NCBI RefSeq assembly: GCF_027943945.1
Contig: NZ_AP027141.1
Span: 1,736,001 to 1,800,000 of the forward strand
Origin: Microbacterium terricola
Lineage (GTDB): Bacteria; Actinomycetota; Actinomycetes; Actinomycetales; Microbacteriaceae
Reading direction: 5' to 3'
Length of the DNA stretch: 64,000 bases
The number at the start of each line of letters is the position of its first letter. Position 1 is the stretch's first letter. The notes beneath the pieces are model-generated. The model was given only the letters and a program-made list of their open reading frames with translations, was not told the DNA's origin and made no database searches. Positions 36,877 through 45,057 of the stretch are shown here, piece after piece. A program made the translations under genes and the position numbers.

Positions 36877-37740
36877 TCACTCCGGGTTCGGAGGGCGAGG
36901 CGGACGCGGCGGGTAGACCCACGTCACCATCACCACCGAGATGATCATCAGCAGGAACCACGAGATCAGCTTGGTGAGCGAGACGGGCTGCCAGCCGTCC
37001 GCCTGATCCGGGTAAAGCCACGCGCCCGCCCAGGTGCCGATGTTCTCCGCCAGGTAGATGAACACCGCGACGCCCGCGAACGCCGCGAGCACCGGCATCC
37101 GCACGACGTGTCGCCAGACCCGCGCGTACATGACGGTCGGCAGCCACAGCACGATCACGGCGGCCAGCAGCACCCAGCGCAGATCCCACCAGAAGTGGTG
37201 GGTGAAGAAGTTCGCGTAGATCGCGACGGCCACGACCGTGGTCAGCCATCGCCGCGGGTAGCGCGTGAAGCCGAGGTCGAACAGGCGGTAGACGCGGACC
37301 ATGTACGAGCCGACCGCCGCGTACATGAACCCGCTGAACAGCGGCACACCGCCGATCCGCATCACACCGTCCGCGGCGTACGCCCACGAGCCGACGTCGG
37401 TCTTGAACAGCTCCATCGCGGTTCCGGTGAGGTGGAAGAGCACGATCACCCAGAGCTCGCGGCCCGTCTCCAGTCGAGCGGCGATCATCACCACCTGGAT
37501 CAGGACCGCGGCGATGGTCAGCGCATCGTTGCGGGCGAGTGCCGCGTCATCCGGGTACCAGAGGCGCGCGGCGAGGATCGCGACCAGCAGCAGCGCGCCG
37601 AACACGCACGCCCACGCCTGCTTGAGCACGAACACGGCGAACTCGACGAGCCAGGCGCGCACGCCACGGCGAGGCGCGTCGCGCAGGATGCGGTGGGCGA
37701 CCGCGTCGATGCGCCGTTCGAGGGACGTGGACTGGCGCAT
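36877..37740 (-). CDS. DUF817 family membrane protein
   Basis: A 287-residue integral membrane protein with about eight helices and the DUF817 hallmark region FHLTGTAMELFKTDVGSW. Aromatic and His-rich helices (YANFFTHHFWWDLRWVL) suggest pigment or cofactor contact, which is speculative; function unknown. The tail is PPRPPRPPNPE. The ATG at 37740 is preceded by TAGCGT at 6 bases, so it is probably leaderless, with a perfect inverted repeat directly upstream. Confidence 0.85.
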   Translation of the reverse strand: MRQSTSLERRIDAVAHRILRDAPRRGVRAWLVEFAVFVLKQAWACVFGALLLVAILAARLWYPDDAALARNDALTIAAVLIQVVMIAARLETGRELWVIVLFHLTGTAMELFKTDVGSWAYAADGVMRIGGVPLFSGFMYAAVGSYMVRVYRLFDLGFTRYPRRWLTTVVAVAIYANFFTHHFWWDLRWVLLAAVIVLWLPTVMYARVWRHVVRMPVLAAFAGVAVFIYLAENIGTWAGAWLYPDQADGWQPVSLTKLISWFLLMIISVVMVTWVYPPRPPRPPNPE

Positions 37741-37746
37741 CGCTCG

Positions 37747-37752
37747 ACGCTA
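37747..37752 (-). promoter_or_regulatory. -10 box of leaderless DUF817 gene
   Basis: TAGCGT on the minus strand, 6 bases before ATG 37740. It abuts the inverted repeat 37753-37776. Confidence 0.55.
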
Positions 37753-37776
37753 ACGCGTGTCGTGCGAAACACGCGT
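37753..37776. promoter_or_regulatory. Candidate operator, ACGCGTGT inverted repeat
   Basis: ACGCGTGT and ACACGCGT are perfect 8-bp arms with an 8-base spacer, covering the region just upstream of the DUF817 -10 box and 33 bases before the other gene's -10. Size and spacing suit a dimeric regulator; no regulator gene is adjacent. Confidence 0.5.
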
Positions 37777-37808
37777 CATAATCCCGCTGCGACCGCCAGA
37801 CGCCCCAC

Positions 37809-37814
37809 TATCGT
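37809..37814 (+). promoter_or_regulatory. -10 box of SHOCT membrane protein gene
   Basis: TATCGT, about 49 bases before GTG 37863. This gene has a leader and a ribosome site (GAAAGAGGC). Confidence 0.5.
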
Positions 37815-37862
37815 GAGGATTGCGCGGCACACAGCCGCGCCGATTCCTGAAAGAGGCACGAC

Positions 37863-38276
37863 GTGCGATTCTTCGAGACCGTGGAGTACCAGGGCTTCTG
37901 GGGCTCCTTCTGGGACCTCATCTGGTGGTTCCTGTGGCTGTTCATCTTCTTCGCCTACCTCATGGCGCTGTTCGCGATCATCGGGGACCTGTTCCGCGAC
38001 TCGAAGCTCAGCGGCTGGTGGAAGGCGGTGTGGATCTTCTTCCTGATCTTCTTCCCGATCGTGACGGCGCTCGTCTACCTGATCGCCCGGGGCAACGGCA
38101 TGGCCGAGCGCGGCGCCGCCCAGGCGCGCCAGTACAAGGCCGCGCAGGACGACTACATCAAGTCGGTCGCGGGCAGCAGCCCGTCCGACGAGATCGCCAA
38201 GGCGAAGGCCCTGCTCGACGCCGGCACCATCTCGCAGGCCGAGTACGAGCAGATCAAGGCTCGCGTCCTGGCCTGA
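37863..38276 (+). CDS. Membrane protein with PLDc_N-like and SHOCT domains
   Basis: A 137-residue protein with two helices (LIWWFLWLFIFFAYLMALFAII and FFLIFFPIVTALVYLIAR, shown here as about residues 18-40 and 60-78) typical of cardiolipin-synthase N-terminal-like small membrane proteins. The C-terminal 35 residues are a SHOCT domain, DEIAKAKALLDAGTISQAEY. Function unknown; SHOCT often marks small oligomerising membrane proteins. The start is GTG 37863 with AAAGAGG upstream. It ends at a strong hairpin shared with the convergent PHP gene. Confidence 0.82.
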   Translation: MRFFETVEYQGFWGSFWDLIWWFLWLFIFFAYLMALFAIIGDLFRDSKLSGWWKAVWIFFLIFFPIVTALVYLIARGNGMAERGAAQARQYKAAQDDYIKSVAGSSPSDEIAKAKALLDAGTISQAEYEQIKARVLA

Positions 38277-38290
38277 TCCGACTCAGCGCA

Positions 38291-38330
38291 GAAGCGCCCT
38301 CGTCCGCCTACGGGTAGACGGGGGCGCTTC
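38291..38330. terminator. Bidirectional terminator between SHOCT and PHP genes
   Basis: GAAGCGCCCTCGTC (38291-38304) pairs with GACGGGGGCGCTTC (38317-38330), 13 of 14 with one mismatch. The PHP stop codon (38308-38310) lies inside the loop. It follows the SHOCT stop by 14 bases. Confidence 0.8.
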
Positions 38331-39177
38331 CCGTTGCGGCGTCGATGATGCGCTGGACCATCTCGTCGGCGGTCGTGTTCTCCCCCGGCAGGTTCGGCTT
38401 GCCGAGGCCGTGGTAGTCGCTGGAACCGGTGACGATCAGGTCGTGCCGGTCGACGACGGTACGCAGGGCCGCGACCCCGTCCGGGGTGTTCTCACGGTGG
38501 TCGAGCTCGAAGCCGGCGAGGCCGGCGGCGATGAGCGCTTCGAGCGTCGCCGTCGACATCATCCGGCCGCGGCCGAGGGTTGCCGGATGGGCGATGACCG
38601 GAACGCCGCCCGCTGCGACCACCAGCCGCACAGCCGTGCGGGCATCGGGAGCGTAATGCGGCTCGTAGTAGCCGGCCCGCGGGTGCAGGATGCCGTCGAA
38701 GGCCTCGCCCCGGTCGGCGACGATCCCCCGCGCGATGAGAGCGTCGGCGATGTGCGGGCGGCCGACCGTGGCGCCGTCGGTGGTCTGTCCGGCGACGTCC
38801 GCCCAGGTGAGGTCGTAGTCGTGACCGATCGAGCGCACGATCCGCTCGGCACGCCCCATCCGGTCGTCGCGCACGCGCTCCATCTCGGCCCGGAGCGCCG
38901 TGTCGTCCGGATCGAACAGATAGGCGAGGACGTGGACGCTCCGCCCCTCCTGCCGCGCCGACAGCTCCATGCCGGGCAGGAAGGTGAGTCCGAGCGACAC
39001 CGCGGCCTCCGCGGCCTCGGCCCATCCGGCGGTGGTGTCGTGGTCGGTCAGGGCGACGGTGCGCAGACCGTGGCGGTGCGCGGCCGACATGACCTGTGCG
39101 GCGGTCTCCGTGCCGTCCGAGTGCAGCGAGTGCAGGTGCAGGTCGCTCGGACCCTCGAAACGCCGCATTCCCACCAC
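38308..39177 (-). CDS. PHP-domain phosphoesterase (RNase AM/TrpH type)
   Basis: A 289-residue metal-dependent phosphoesterase. Metal ligands of the PHP fold are visible: SDLHLHSLHSDG, ALTDHDTT, LPGMELSA, VIAHPATLG and VTGSSDYHG. Close bacterial relatives (YciV/RNase AM) trim 5' ends of RNA and 3',5'-nucleotides; the substrate here is not shown. Two GTG and an ATG are possible starts in frame. I chose GTG 39177 because TACGCT stands exactly 6 bases upstream; ATG 39168 would be 3 residues shorter. It converges with the SHOCT gene and is divergent from the EEP gene. Confidence 0.86.
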   Translation of the reverse strand: MVGMRRFEGPSDLHLHSLHSDGTETAAQVMSAAHRHGLRTVALTDHDTTAGWAEAAEAAVSLGLTFLPGMELSARQEGRSVHVLAYLFDPDDTALRAEMERVRDDRMGRAERIVRSIGHDYDLTWADVAGQTTDGATVGRPHIADALIARGIVADRGEAFDGILHPRAGYYEPHYAPDARTAVRLVVAAGGVPVIAHPATLGRGRMMSTATLEALIAAGLAGFELDHRENTPDGVAALRTVVDRHDLIVTGSSDYHGLGKPNLPGENTTADEMVQRIIDAATGSAPVYP

Positions 39178-39183
39178 GAACCG

Positions 39184-39189
39184 AGCGTA
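39184..39189 (-). promoter_or_regulatory. -10 box of leaderless PHP gene
   Basis: TACGCT on the minus strand, 6 bases before GTG 39177. It selects that start over GTG 39174 and ATG 39168. Confidence 0.55.
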
Positions 39190-39228
39190 TCGCGCCGCGC
39201 CACTGGCCGATCTCCCAGCCTCCTGGCC

Positions 39229-39234
39229 TAGAGT
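39229..39234 (+). promoter_or_regulatory. -10 box of leaderless EEP gene
   Basis: TAGAGT, 7 bases before GTG 39242. Confidence 0.55.
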
Positions 39235-39241
39235 CGCGATC

Positions 39242-40258
39242 GTGCTGCGCGTGCTGGGGATCCTGCTGACACTGCTCTGCGCCGTGGCAGCCGCCGTGCT
39301 CACGTGGCCCTCCTTCTTCCGCGTCGATCGCACCTTCCCGATCGCGCAGATCGTCTCCTTCCGGGGGGTGCTGACCCTCGCGTTCGGGGTGCTGCTGGTC
39401 CTCGCCCTCCTGCTGGCGCTGATCCGCCCGATCCGGGGCTTCGCATTCTCGATCGCTGTCGTCGCCGCGGCCGCCACGATCGCGAACGGCGCCATCGTCG
39501 CGTCTCGGGGCCTCGGCACCGAGGGGCTGCCGGCGACGACGGAGGACAGCATCCGCGTCCTGACCTGGAACACGGCGGGTGCCGACAACGCCGACACCGT
39601 CGCCCAGATCGCCGTGGCGATGGACGCGGACATCGTGACGCTCCCGGAGACGACCATCGAGACCGGCGAGGCCGTCGCGCTCGCGATGCGCGACCTCGAC
39701 CATCGGATGTGGGCCTACCACGCCGAGTACGGCGAGGACGGCTGGGATGCGCGCTCGACCACGCTGCTCATCTCGCCCGACCTCGGCGAGTACTCGGTCA
39801 TCGAATCCTCCGCCGACGGCTCGTCCAACACGTCCACGGTGCCGAGCGCCGTCGCGATGCCCGTCGACGGCTCCGGTCCCACGATCGTCGCCGCGCACGC
39901 CGTCGCCCCGCGGCAGTCGGCGATGGAGCACTGGCGCACCGACCTGCAGTGGCTGGCCGATCAGTGCGGAGCGTCCGACGTGATCATGGCCGGCGACTTC
40001 AACGCCACCCTCGACCACTTCGGCGGGCTCGGCTTCGAGGGAGGCAGTCTCGGCCGCTGCCATGACGCGGCGTCCGAGACCGGCAACGGCGCGATCGGCA
40101 CCTGGTCGACGGAGTTCCCTGCCCTGCTCGGCGCACCCATCGACCACGTCATGGCCGGCAGCGACTGGAAGGCCACCGGCTCGCTCGTGCTCACCACCCT
40201 GGACGACTCCGGCAGCGATCACCGCCCCCTCGTGGTGCAGCTCGAACCCGCCGGCTGA
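39242..40258 (+). CDS. Membrane-anchored endonuclease/exonuclease/phosphatase family protein
   Basis: A 338-residue protein with three N-terminal helices (about residues 1-25, 40-62 and 66-88) then an external or periplasm-facing EEP domain. Catalytic motifs: VLTWNTAGAD, VTLPETT, VAAHAVAP, MAGDFNATLDH, APIDHVMAG and GSDHRPLVV. EEP enzymes cut phosphodiester or phosphomonoester bonds in DNA, RNA or lipids; membrane-anchored actinobacterial members are unassigned. GTG 39242 fits the TAGAGT box. A structured 84-base inverted repeat follows the stop. Confidence 0.86.
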   Translation: MLRVLGILLTLLCAVAAAVLTWPSFFRVDRTFPIAQIVSFRGVLTLAFGVLLVLALLLALIRPIRGFAFSIAVVAAAATIANGAIVASRGLGTEGLPATTEDSIRVLTWNTAGADNADTVAQIAVAMDADIVTLPETTIETGEAVALAMRDLDHRMWAYHAEYGEDGWDARSTTLLISPDLGEYSVIESSADGSSNTSTVPSAVAMPVDGSGPTIVAAHAVAPRQSAMEHWRTDLQWLADQCGASDVIMAGDFNATLDHFGGLGFEGGSLGRCHDAASETGNGAIGTWSTEFPALLGAPIDHVMAGSDWKATGSLVLTTLDDSGSDHRPLVVQLEPAG

Positions 40259-40261
40259 CCC

Positions 40262-40345
40262 GTCGCGAGATAAGGAGAAGGAGCCACCGGAGGAGGACGG
40301 TGCGCCTGAGCAGCCTCCCTCCGCGTCATCGCCGCATCTCGCGAC
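40262..40345. repeat. 10-bp inverted repeat enclosing a purine-rich/pyrimidine-rich hairpin
   Basis: GTCGCGAGAT (40262-40271) and ATCTCGCGAC (40336-40345) are perfect complements 64 bases apart. Inside, GGAGGAGG faces CCTCCCTCC across a 19-base centre. It fills most of the space between the EEP stop and the pepP promoter. A terminator or RNA structure is likely, though no T run follows. Confidence 0.6.
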
Positions 40346-40375
40346 AGAGTGCGGGTCGCGTGGGAGACTTGACGC

Positions 40376-41797
40376 ATGAGCACGACAGGCGAATCCCCGG
40401 CCGGCACCGAGACGATCACGGCCCCCACCCCCTCGGCGAGCACCAATCGGCGGCAGCCCTTCCCGCAGGGCTTCCTGGACACCATCTCGCAGGGCTGGGC
40501 CGAGCGCCCCGAGCATCTCCCGCCCGCCCGTGAGCAGGCCGCGTACGCGGCACAGCGCCGGGCTGCGGTCTCGGTCGCGTTCACCGGCAAGCGCCTGGTC
40601 GTCCCCGCCGGCGACCTCAAGCAGCGCAGCAACGACACCGACTACCCGTTCCGCGCGCACAGCGCGTTCGCCCACCTGACCGGCTGGGCCGCCGACTCGG
40701 AACCAGGCTCGCTCCTCGTCTTCGAGCCGACGGCCGACGGCCACGACGTGACGCTGTACTTCCGCGAGCGCGCCGGCCGCACCACGACCGAGTTCTACGC
40801 GGATGCGTCGATCGGCGAATTCTGGATCGGCCCGCGTCCCGCGCTGGCCGGCGTGGCCGCCGACCTGGGTCTCGCCACCGCGCACATCGACGACTTCGCC
40901 GCGGGCGACGCGGACCTCGTGGTCGACGAGGACGCAGACCTGACCCGCTTCGTCTCCGAGCTGCGACTGGTCAAGGACGCGTACGAGCTCGCGCAGGTGC
41001 AGCTCGCCGTCGACGTCACCGCCAAGGGGTTCGACGACATCGTCGCCGATCTCCCCCGCATCATCGAGCACCCCCGCGGCGAGCGGGTCGTCGAGGGCCT
41101 CTTCCACCAGCGCGCGCGCAGCGAGGGCAATTGGGAGGGCTACGACACGATCGCCGCCTCCGGCCCGCACGCCTGCTACCTGCACTGGACCCGCAACGAC
41201 GGCGCCGTGGTGCCGGGCGACCTGATCCTGGTCGACGCGGGCGTCGAGGTCGACAGCCTCTACACCGCCGACATCACCCGCACGATCCCGGTCTCGGGCA
41301 CGTTCACCGACATCCAGCGGAAGGTCTACGAGACCGTCCGCGAGGCCGCAGACGCGGCGTTCGACGCCGCCAAGCCGGGCGTGCTGTTCCGCACCGTGCA
41401 CGAGGCCGCCATGAAGGTCATCGCCGAGCGCACCTCCGAGTGGGGACTGCTGCCGGTCACGGCGCAGGAGGCCCTCGACGCGGACAAGGGAGGCCAGCAC
41501 CGCCGCTACATGGTGCACGGCACCAGCCACCACCTCGGCCTCGACGTGCACGACTGCGCGCAGGCGCGCCGCGACATGTACTACGACGGCGTGCTCGAGC
41601 CGGGCATGGTGTTCACGATCGAGCCTGGCCTGTACTTCCAGATCGACGACCTCACCGTGCCCGCCGAGTACCGCGGCATCGGCGTGCGCATCGAGGACGA
41701 CGTGCTGCTCACCGAGGACGGGGCGGTCAACCTCTCCGCGGCCATTCCGCGCACCGCGGACGAGGTCGAGGAGTGGATCGCCCGGCTGAGCGCCTGA
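40376..41797 (+). CDS. pepP: Xaa-Pro aminopeptidase (aminopeptidase P)
   Basis: A 473-residue M24B metallopeptidase that releases an N-terminal residue before proline. The N-terminal creatinase-like domain is residues about 60-190 (AHLTGWAADSEPGSLLVFEP at its centre, in part). The pita-bread domain binds two Mn: VDAGVEVDSLYTADITRT (two Asp), GTSHHLGLDVHD (His), TIEPGLYFQ (Glu) and VRIEDDVLLTEDG (Glu). ATG 40376 has GAGACT 6 bases upstream, so the mRNA may be leaderless. GGT follows after 16 bases. Confidence 0.94.
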   Translation: MSTTGESPAGTETITAPTPSASTNRRQPFPQGFLDTISQGWAERPEHLPPAREQAAYAAQRRAAVSVAFTGKRLVVPAGDLKQRSNDTDYPFRAHSAFAHLTGWAADSEPGSLLVFEPTADGHDVTLYFRERAGRTTTEFYADASIGEFWIGPRPALAGVAADLGLATAHIDDFAAGDADLVVDEDADLTRFVSELRLVKDAYELAQVQLAVDVTAKGFDDIVADLPRIIEHPRGERVVEGLFHQRARSEGNWEGYDTIAASGPHACYLHWTRNDGAVVPGDLILVDAGVEVDSLYTADITRTIPVSGTFTDIQRKVYETVREAADAAFDAAKPGVLFRTVHEAAMKVIAERTSEWGLLPVTAQEALDADKGGQHRRYMVHGTSHHLGLDVHDCAQARRDMYYDGVLEPGMVFTIEPGLYFQIDDLTVPAEYRGIGVRIEDDVLLTEDGAVNLSAAIPRTADEVEEWIARLSA

Positions 41798-41813
41798 TCG
41801 CGGTTCGCCGAGC

Positions 41814-43595
41814 GTGTCGACGCCTCCGCCCTTCACCACCCGCCCGACCCTGACCGGCACGTTCGGGATGGTCGCATCCACCCACTGGATCGCGACCGCC
41901 GTCGCCCAGGGCGTGCTCGAGCGCGGCGGCAACGCCTTCGACGCGGTGGTGGCGGGCGGCTTCGTGCTGCACCTCGCCGAGCCGCACCTGAACGGACCGG
42001 GCGGGGATCTCGTCGGCGTGTTCGCCACCGCCGCCGATCCGCGCACGCCCGTCGTGCTGATGGGACAGGGGCCGGCACCGGCGGGCGCATCGATCGCGCA
42101 CTTCCGCGCGGAGGGGCTCGACCTCGTCCCCGGCGCAGGCGGCCTCGCGGCGGCCGTACCCGGTGCGGTGGATGCGTGGCTCGTCCTGCTGCGCGACCAC
42201 GGGACGATGGGGCTCGCCGACGTGCTCTCCCCCGCGATCGGCTACGCCCGCGACGGGACCCCCCTGCTGCCCACCACGACCGCCACGATCGCGCACGTCG
42301 CCGATCTGTTCCGCGCGCACTGGCCGACGTCGGCGTCGCTCTGGCTGCCGGAGGACGAAGTGCCGTCAGCGGGGACGCTGCACCGCAACCCCGCCTACGC
42401 CGAAGTGCTCGAGCGGCTGGCGGCCACCGCATCCGCGCGTCGCGATCGCGCCGAGGGCGTCGAGGCGGCGCGGACGGAATGGTCGACCGGCATCGTCGCG
42501 CAGTCAGCGTCCGCGTTCCTCGGCGTCCCGCACCGGCACTCCACGGGGACCGACCACGCCGCCGTCATCACGCCCGCCGACTTCGCCGCCTTCTCGGCAG
42601 GATACGAGGATGCGGTCACCGTGCCCTTCCGTGGGCACACGGTGGCGAAGGCGGGCGCATGGACCCAGGGCCCGGCCCTCCTCGAAGCGCTGCGCATCCT
42701 CGAGCCGCTGCCCGACGAGCAGCTCGATGTGGGCACCGCCGACGGCGCGCACACGATCATCGAGACCCTCAAGCTCGCGCTCGCGGACCGGGATGCGCAC
42801 TACGGCGACGGCGCACCCCTCGCCGAGCTGCTCTCCGACGCGCACGTCGCGGCGCGGCGCGCGGACATCGGGCCGACGGCGTCGCGCGAGTGGCGTCCCG
42901 GTGCGGTGCCGGGCCGTGACCCGTTCCGTCCGCCGCTGCGTCAGCGCGCAGACGACCCGGTCGCGTTCGCGGGTGCCGGCGAGCCGACCGTCGCACCGAC
43001 CGGTGAGACCCGGGGAGACACCTGCCACATCGACGTCGTCGATCGCTGGGGCAACATCGTCTCGGTGACGCCGTCGGGCGGCTGGCTGCAGTCGTCTCCG
43101 ACGGTCCCCGAGCTCGGCTTCTGTCTCGGCACCCGGCTGCAGATGACCTGGCTCGACGAGTCGGCGCCGTCGGCGCTGCGTCCGGGCGCGCGTCCGCGCA
43201 CGACCCTCAGCCCGACGCTCGTGCTCTCCGACGACGCGACGGTCGCACTCGGCACGCCCGGCGGCGACCAGCAGGACCAGTGGCAGCTGCCGATGCTGCT
43301 GCGGATGATCGTCGGGGGCTGGAGCGCACAGGAGGCGATCGACGCGCCGACGCTGCACACGACCGCGCTCGTGGACTCGTTCTGGCCGCGCACCTGGGAG
43401 CCCGCAGGCGTCTACGTCGAGGATCGCCTCGGCGACGACGTGATCCAGGGACTCGCCGACCGGGGCCACGAGGTCGTCCGCGCAGGCGACTGGCGTCTGG
43501 GGCGGCTGTCGGCGGTCGGGCTCGATCGCGCGCAGGGCACGGTGTGGGCCGCGGCGAATCCTCGCGGCATGCAGGGCTACGCCGCGGGTCGCTGA
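41814..43595 (+). CDS. ggt: Gamma-glutamyltransferase family protein
   Basis: A 593-residue Ntn-hydrolase precursor. The N-terminal signature RGGNAFDAVVAGGFVLH and EPHLNGPGGDLVG are present; the autoprocessing site reads RGDTCHIDVVD, with Thr as the new N-terminal nucleophile of the small subunit; PGARPRTTLSPTLVL and LGTPGGDQQDQWQLPMLL follow. No signal peptide is visible, so this may be a cytosolic member (CapD/YwrD-like) rather than the secreted glutathione enzyme. Start GTG 41814 has no clear ribosome site and lies 16 bases after pepP, so coupling is likely. It overlaps the convergent hydrolase by 19 bases. Confidence 0.89.
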   Translation: MSTPPPFTTRPTLTGTFGMVASTHWIATAVAQGVLERGGNAFDAVVAGGFVLHLAEPHLNGPGGDLVGVFATAADPRTPVVLMGQGPAPAGASIAHFRAEGLDLVPGAGGLAAAVPGAVDAWLVLLRDHGTMGLADVLSPAIGYARDGTPLLPTTTATIAHVADLFRAHWPTSASLWLPEDEVPSAGTLHRNPAYAEVLERLAATASARRDRAEGVEAARTEWSTGIVAQSASAFLGVPHRHSTGTDHAAVITPADFAAFSAGYEDAVTVPFRGHTVAKAGAWTQGPALLEALRILEPLPDEQLDVGTADGAHTIIETLKLALADRDAHYGDGAPLAELLSDAHVAARRADIGPTASREWRPGAVPGRDPFRPPLRQRADDPVAFAGAGEPTVAPTGETRGDTCHIDVVDRWGNIVSVTPSGGWLQSSPTVPELGFCLGTRLQMTWLDESAPSALRPGARPRTTLSPTLVLSDDATVALGTPGGDQQDQWQLPMLLRMIVGGWSAQEAIDAPTLHTTALVDSFWPRTWEPAGVYVEDRLGDDVIQGLADRGHEVVRAGDWRLGRLSAVGLDRAQGTVWAAANPRGMQGYAAGR

Positions 43596-44260
43596 GCGAC
43601 GCCCCGCATCCACTCCACGACGCGCGGCGCCACGCCCGCGCCGACCTCGGCGGCGGGCTGCTTGCGGCCCTTCACCTCGAAGGAATGGCCGCCGGGCACC
43701 CAGACGAGCGTGGCGTCGCGGCAGGTCGCGACGGCGTCGATCACCTGCTCGGGCGGGGCGGCGAACGGGTCGGCCTCGCCGGAGAGGAAGAGCTGAGGCT
43801 GGCCGATGGCGGGCAGATGCGCGACCCGCGGCGCGTCCGGGCGCCCCGGCGGGTGGAGCGGATAGCCCAGGTACACGAGCCCCGCCGGGTCGATCGCGCC
43901 CTCGGCCGCGGCGACGGACGCCATCCGTCCGCCGTAGGACTTCCCGGCGGCGAACAGGGGCGCGTCGACCGCGCCGCGCAGGTGGTCGGCCACCGCGGCC
44001 CAGGTCGAGACGGCGTGCGCGGCGGGTCCCGGCATGCGCCGGCCCGCCTCGGCGTAGGGGAACGCGAAGCGCATCGTCGCGACGCCGTGCGCCCGCAGCG
44101 CGGCGGCGAAGCCGACCAGGAAGGGATGCTGCATCCCCGCGCCGGCTCCGTGCGCCAGTGCGAGCACAGCCCAGGGCTCGTCGGGCGTCTCTAACGTCGC
44201 GGAGACGTCGACGTCGCCGGCGGGCAACGCGACCGTGATCCGCACGTCGGTGCGTGTCAT
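43577..44260 (-). CDS. Alpha/beta-fold hydrolase (dienelactone-hydrolase-like)
   Basis: A 227-residue alpha/beta hydrolase of the TEX30/KANSL3-like bacterial group. The oxyanion region is LALAHGAGAGMQHPFL; the nucleophile elbow is AAGKSYGGRMAS (Ser); a late acid is in LSGEADPFAAP and the catalytic His in VPGGHSFEVK. The substrate is unknown. ATG 44260 gives the normal family N-terminus; in-frame ATGs at 44287 and 44290 would extend it into the stop region of the gene upstream. It overlaps the convergent GGT gene. Confidence 0.86.
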   Translation of the reverse strand: MTRTDVRITVALPAGDVDVSATLETPDEPWAVLALAHGAGAGMQHPFLVGFAAALRAHGVATMRFAFPYAEAGRRMPGPAAHAVSTWAAVADHLRGAVDAPLFAAGKSYGGRMASVAAAEGAIDPAGLVYLGYPLHPPGRPDAPRVAHLPAIGQPQLFLSGEADPFAAPPEQVIDAVATCRDATLVWVPGGHSFEVKGRKQPAAEVGAGVAPRVVEWMRGVAQRPAA

Positions 44261-44267
44261 GGTGTGG

Positions 44268-45017
44268 CTATCGCCCGGAGTCGTCATCATCCGGCTCGGC
44301 GGGCTGCTGCGCGGGCCCGGCGGGCTGCTGCGCGGGCTCGGCGGGCTGCTGCGGGGGCGCGGCGGGCTGCGGCACGGGTTCGGTCGCCGGTGCACGGCGC
44401 TCACCGTAGCGCGGCGGCTCTGCCGGGTCTGCCGCGGCAGGTCGGGGCACCGGTGCCGCGCCGGGCGCGGCGGGGGTCGCCGGCACCACGGGCGCCACCG
44501 GCTGCGTGGGTTCGGGCTGCGCCGCGGCCCCGGCGCCGAGGTGGCCGGCGCGCGGACCGAGGGCCGTCAGTGCGAGGTGGTACGCCTGGCCGCGCGCCGT
44601 GACCTCGTAGCGATCGGCGCGCACCTGCATGACCGACGCGTAGTCGCGGCGCCTGCGCAGGAACGCGTATCCGATGATGCTGATGAGCATCCCGAGCGCG
44701 ATGCCGATCAGCACCACCCCTGCGAAGACCTGGATGGGCGGGGACGGCGACCCCAGCACGAAGATCGCGGCGAACAGCAGGCCGAGCAGCAGCCCGTTGA
44801 TGGCCCCGGATCGCGCCGCCGTGGCGTAGCCGAGCCGCCCGGTCACGCGCTCGATCGAGCGCAGGTTCACCCCCACGATCGCGATCTCTCGTGCGGGCAC
44901 CTCCGACTCGATCAGCTCGGAGACGAGCTTCTGCGCCTCCTCATAGGTCGAGAACGCGGCGATGGTCTTGCCCACGTCGTCGCCCGCTTGCGGAAACCGC
45001 CCGCCGATCATGCTCAT
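44268..45017 (-). CDS. General-stress-protein-17M-like membrane protein
   Basis: A 249-residue protein. The first 60 residues match the GSP17M/YflT-type domain (AAFSTYEEAQKLVSELIESE and REIAIVGVNLRSIERV). Two helices follow (about residues 65-85 and 92-115), with a basic loop RRRRDYASVM. The last 100 residues are Pro/Ala/Gln-rich with repeated PAQQPA units and end DDDDSGR. Function unknown; family members respond to salt or acid stress. ATG 45017 or 45011 may be the start (GGGGAG lies before both). It is divergent from the MgtE-N gene, 40 bases away, and followed by the hydrolase. Confidence 0.8.
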   Translation of the reverse strand: MSMIGGRFPQAGDDVGKTIAAFSTYEEAQKLVSELIESEVPAREIAIVGVNLRSIERVTGRLGYATAARSGAINGLLLGLLFAAIFVLGSPSPPIQVFAGVVLIGIALGMLISIIGYAFLRRRRDYASVMQVRADRYEVTARGQAYHLALTALGPRAGHLGAGAAAQPEPTQPVAPVVPATPAAPGAAPVPRPAAADPAEPPRYGERRAPATEPVPQPAAPPQQPAEPAQQPAGPAQQPAEPDDDDSGR

Positions 45018-45044
45018 CTCCCCATCCTTCCACGGGCCCCGCAC

Positions 45045-45050
45045 TACGCT
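45045..45050 (+). promoter_or_regulatory. -10 box of leaderless MgtE-N/CBS gene
   Basis: TACGCT, 7 bases before GTG 45058. Confidence 0.55.
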
Positions 45051-45057
45051 GGGACGT

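Noticed and set aside
38492..42046. Open frame of 1184 codons on the minus strand across EEP and pepP
   Set aside because: Read antisense to two enzymes with intact catalytic motifs; no family resemblance seen.
45020..45057. Mg2+ riboswitch (M-box) before the MgtE-N gene
   Set aside because: There are only about 40 bases between the divergent genes and the gene is probably leaderless, so no room for a riboswitch.
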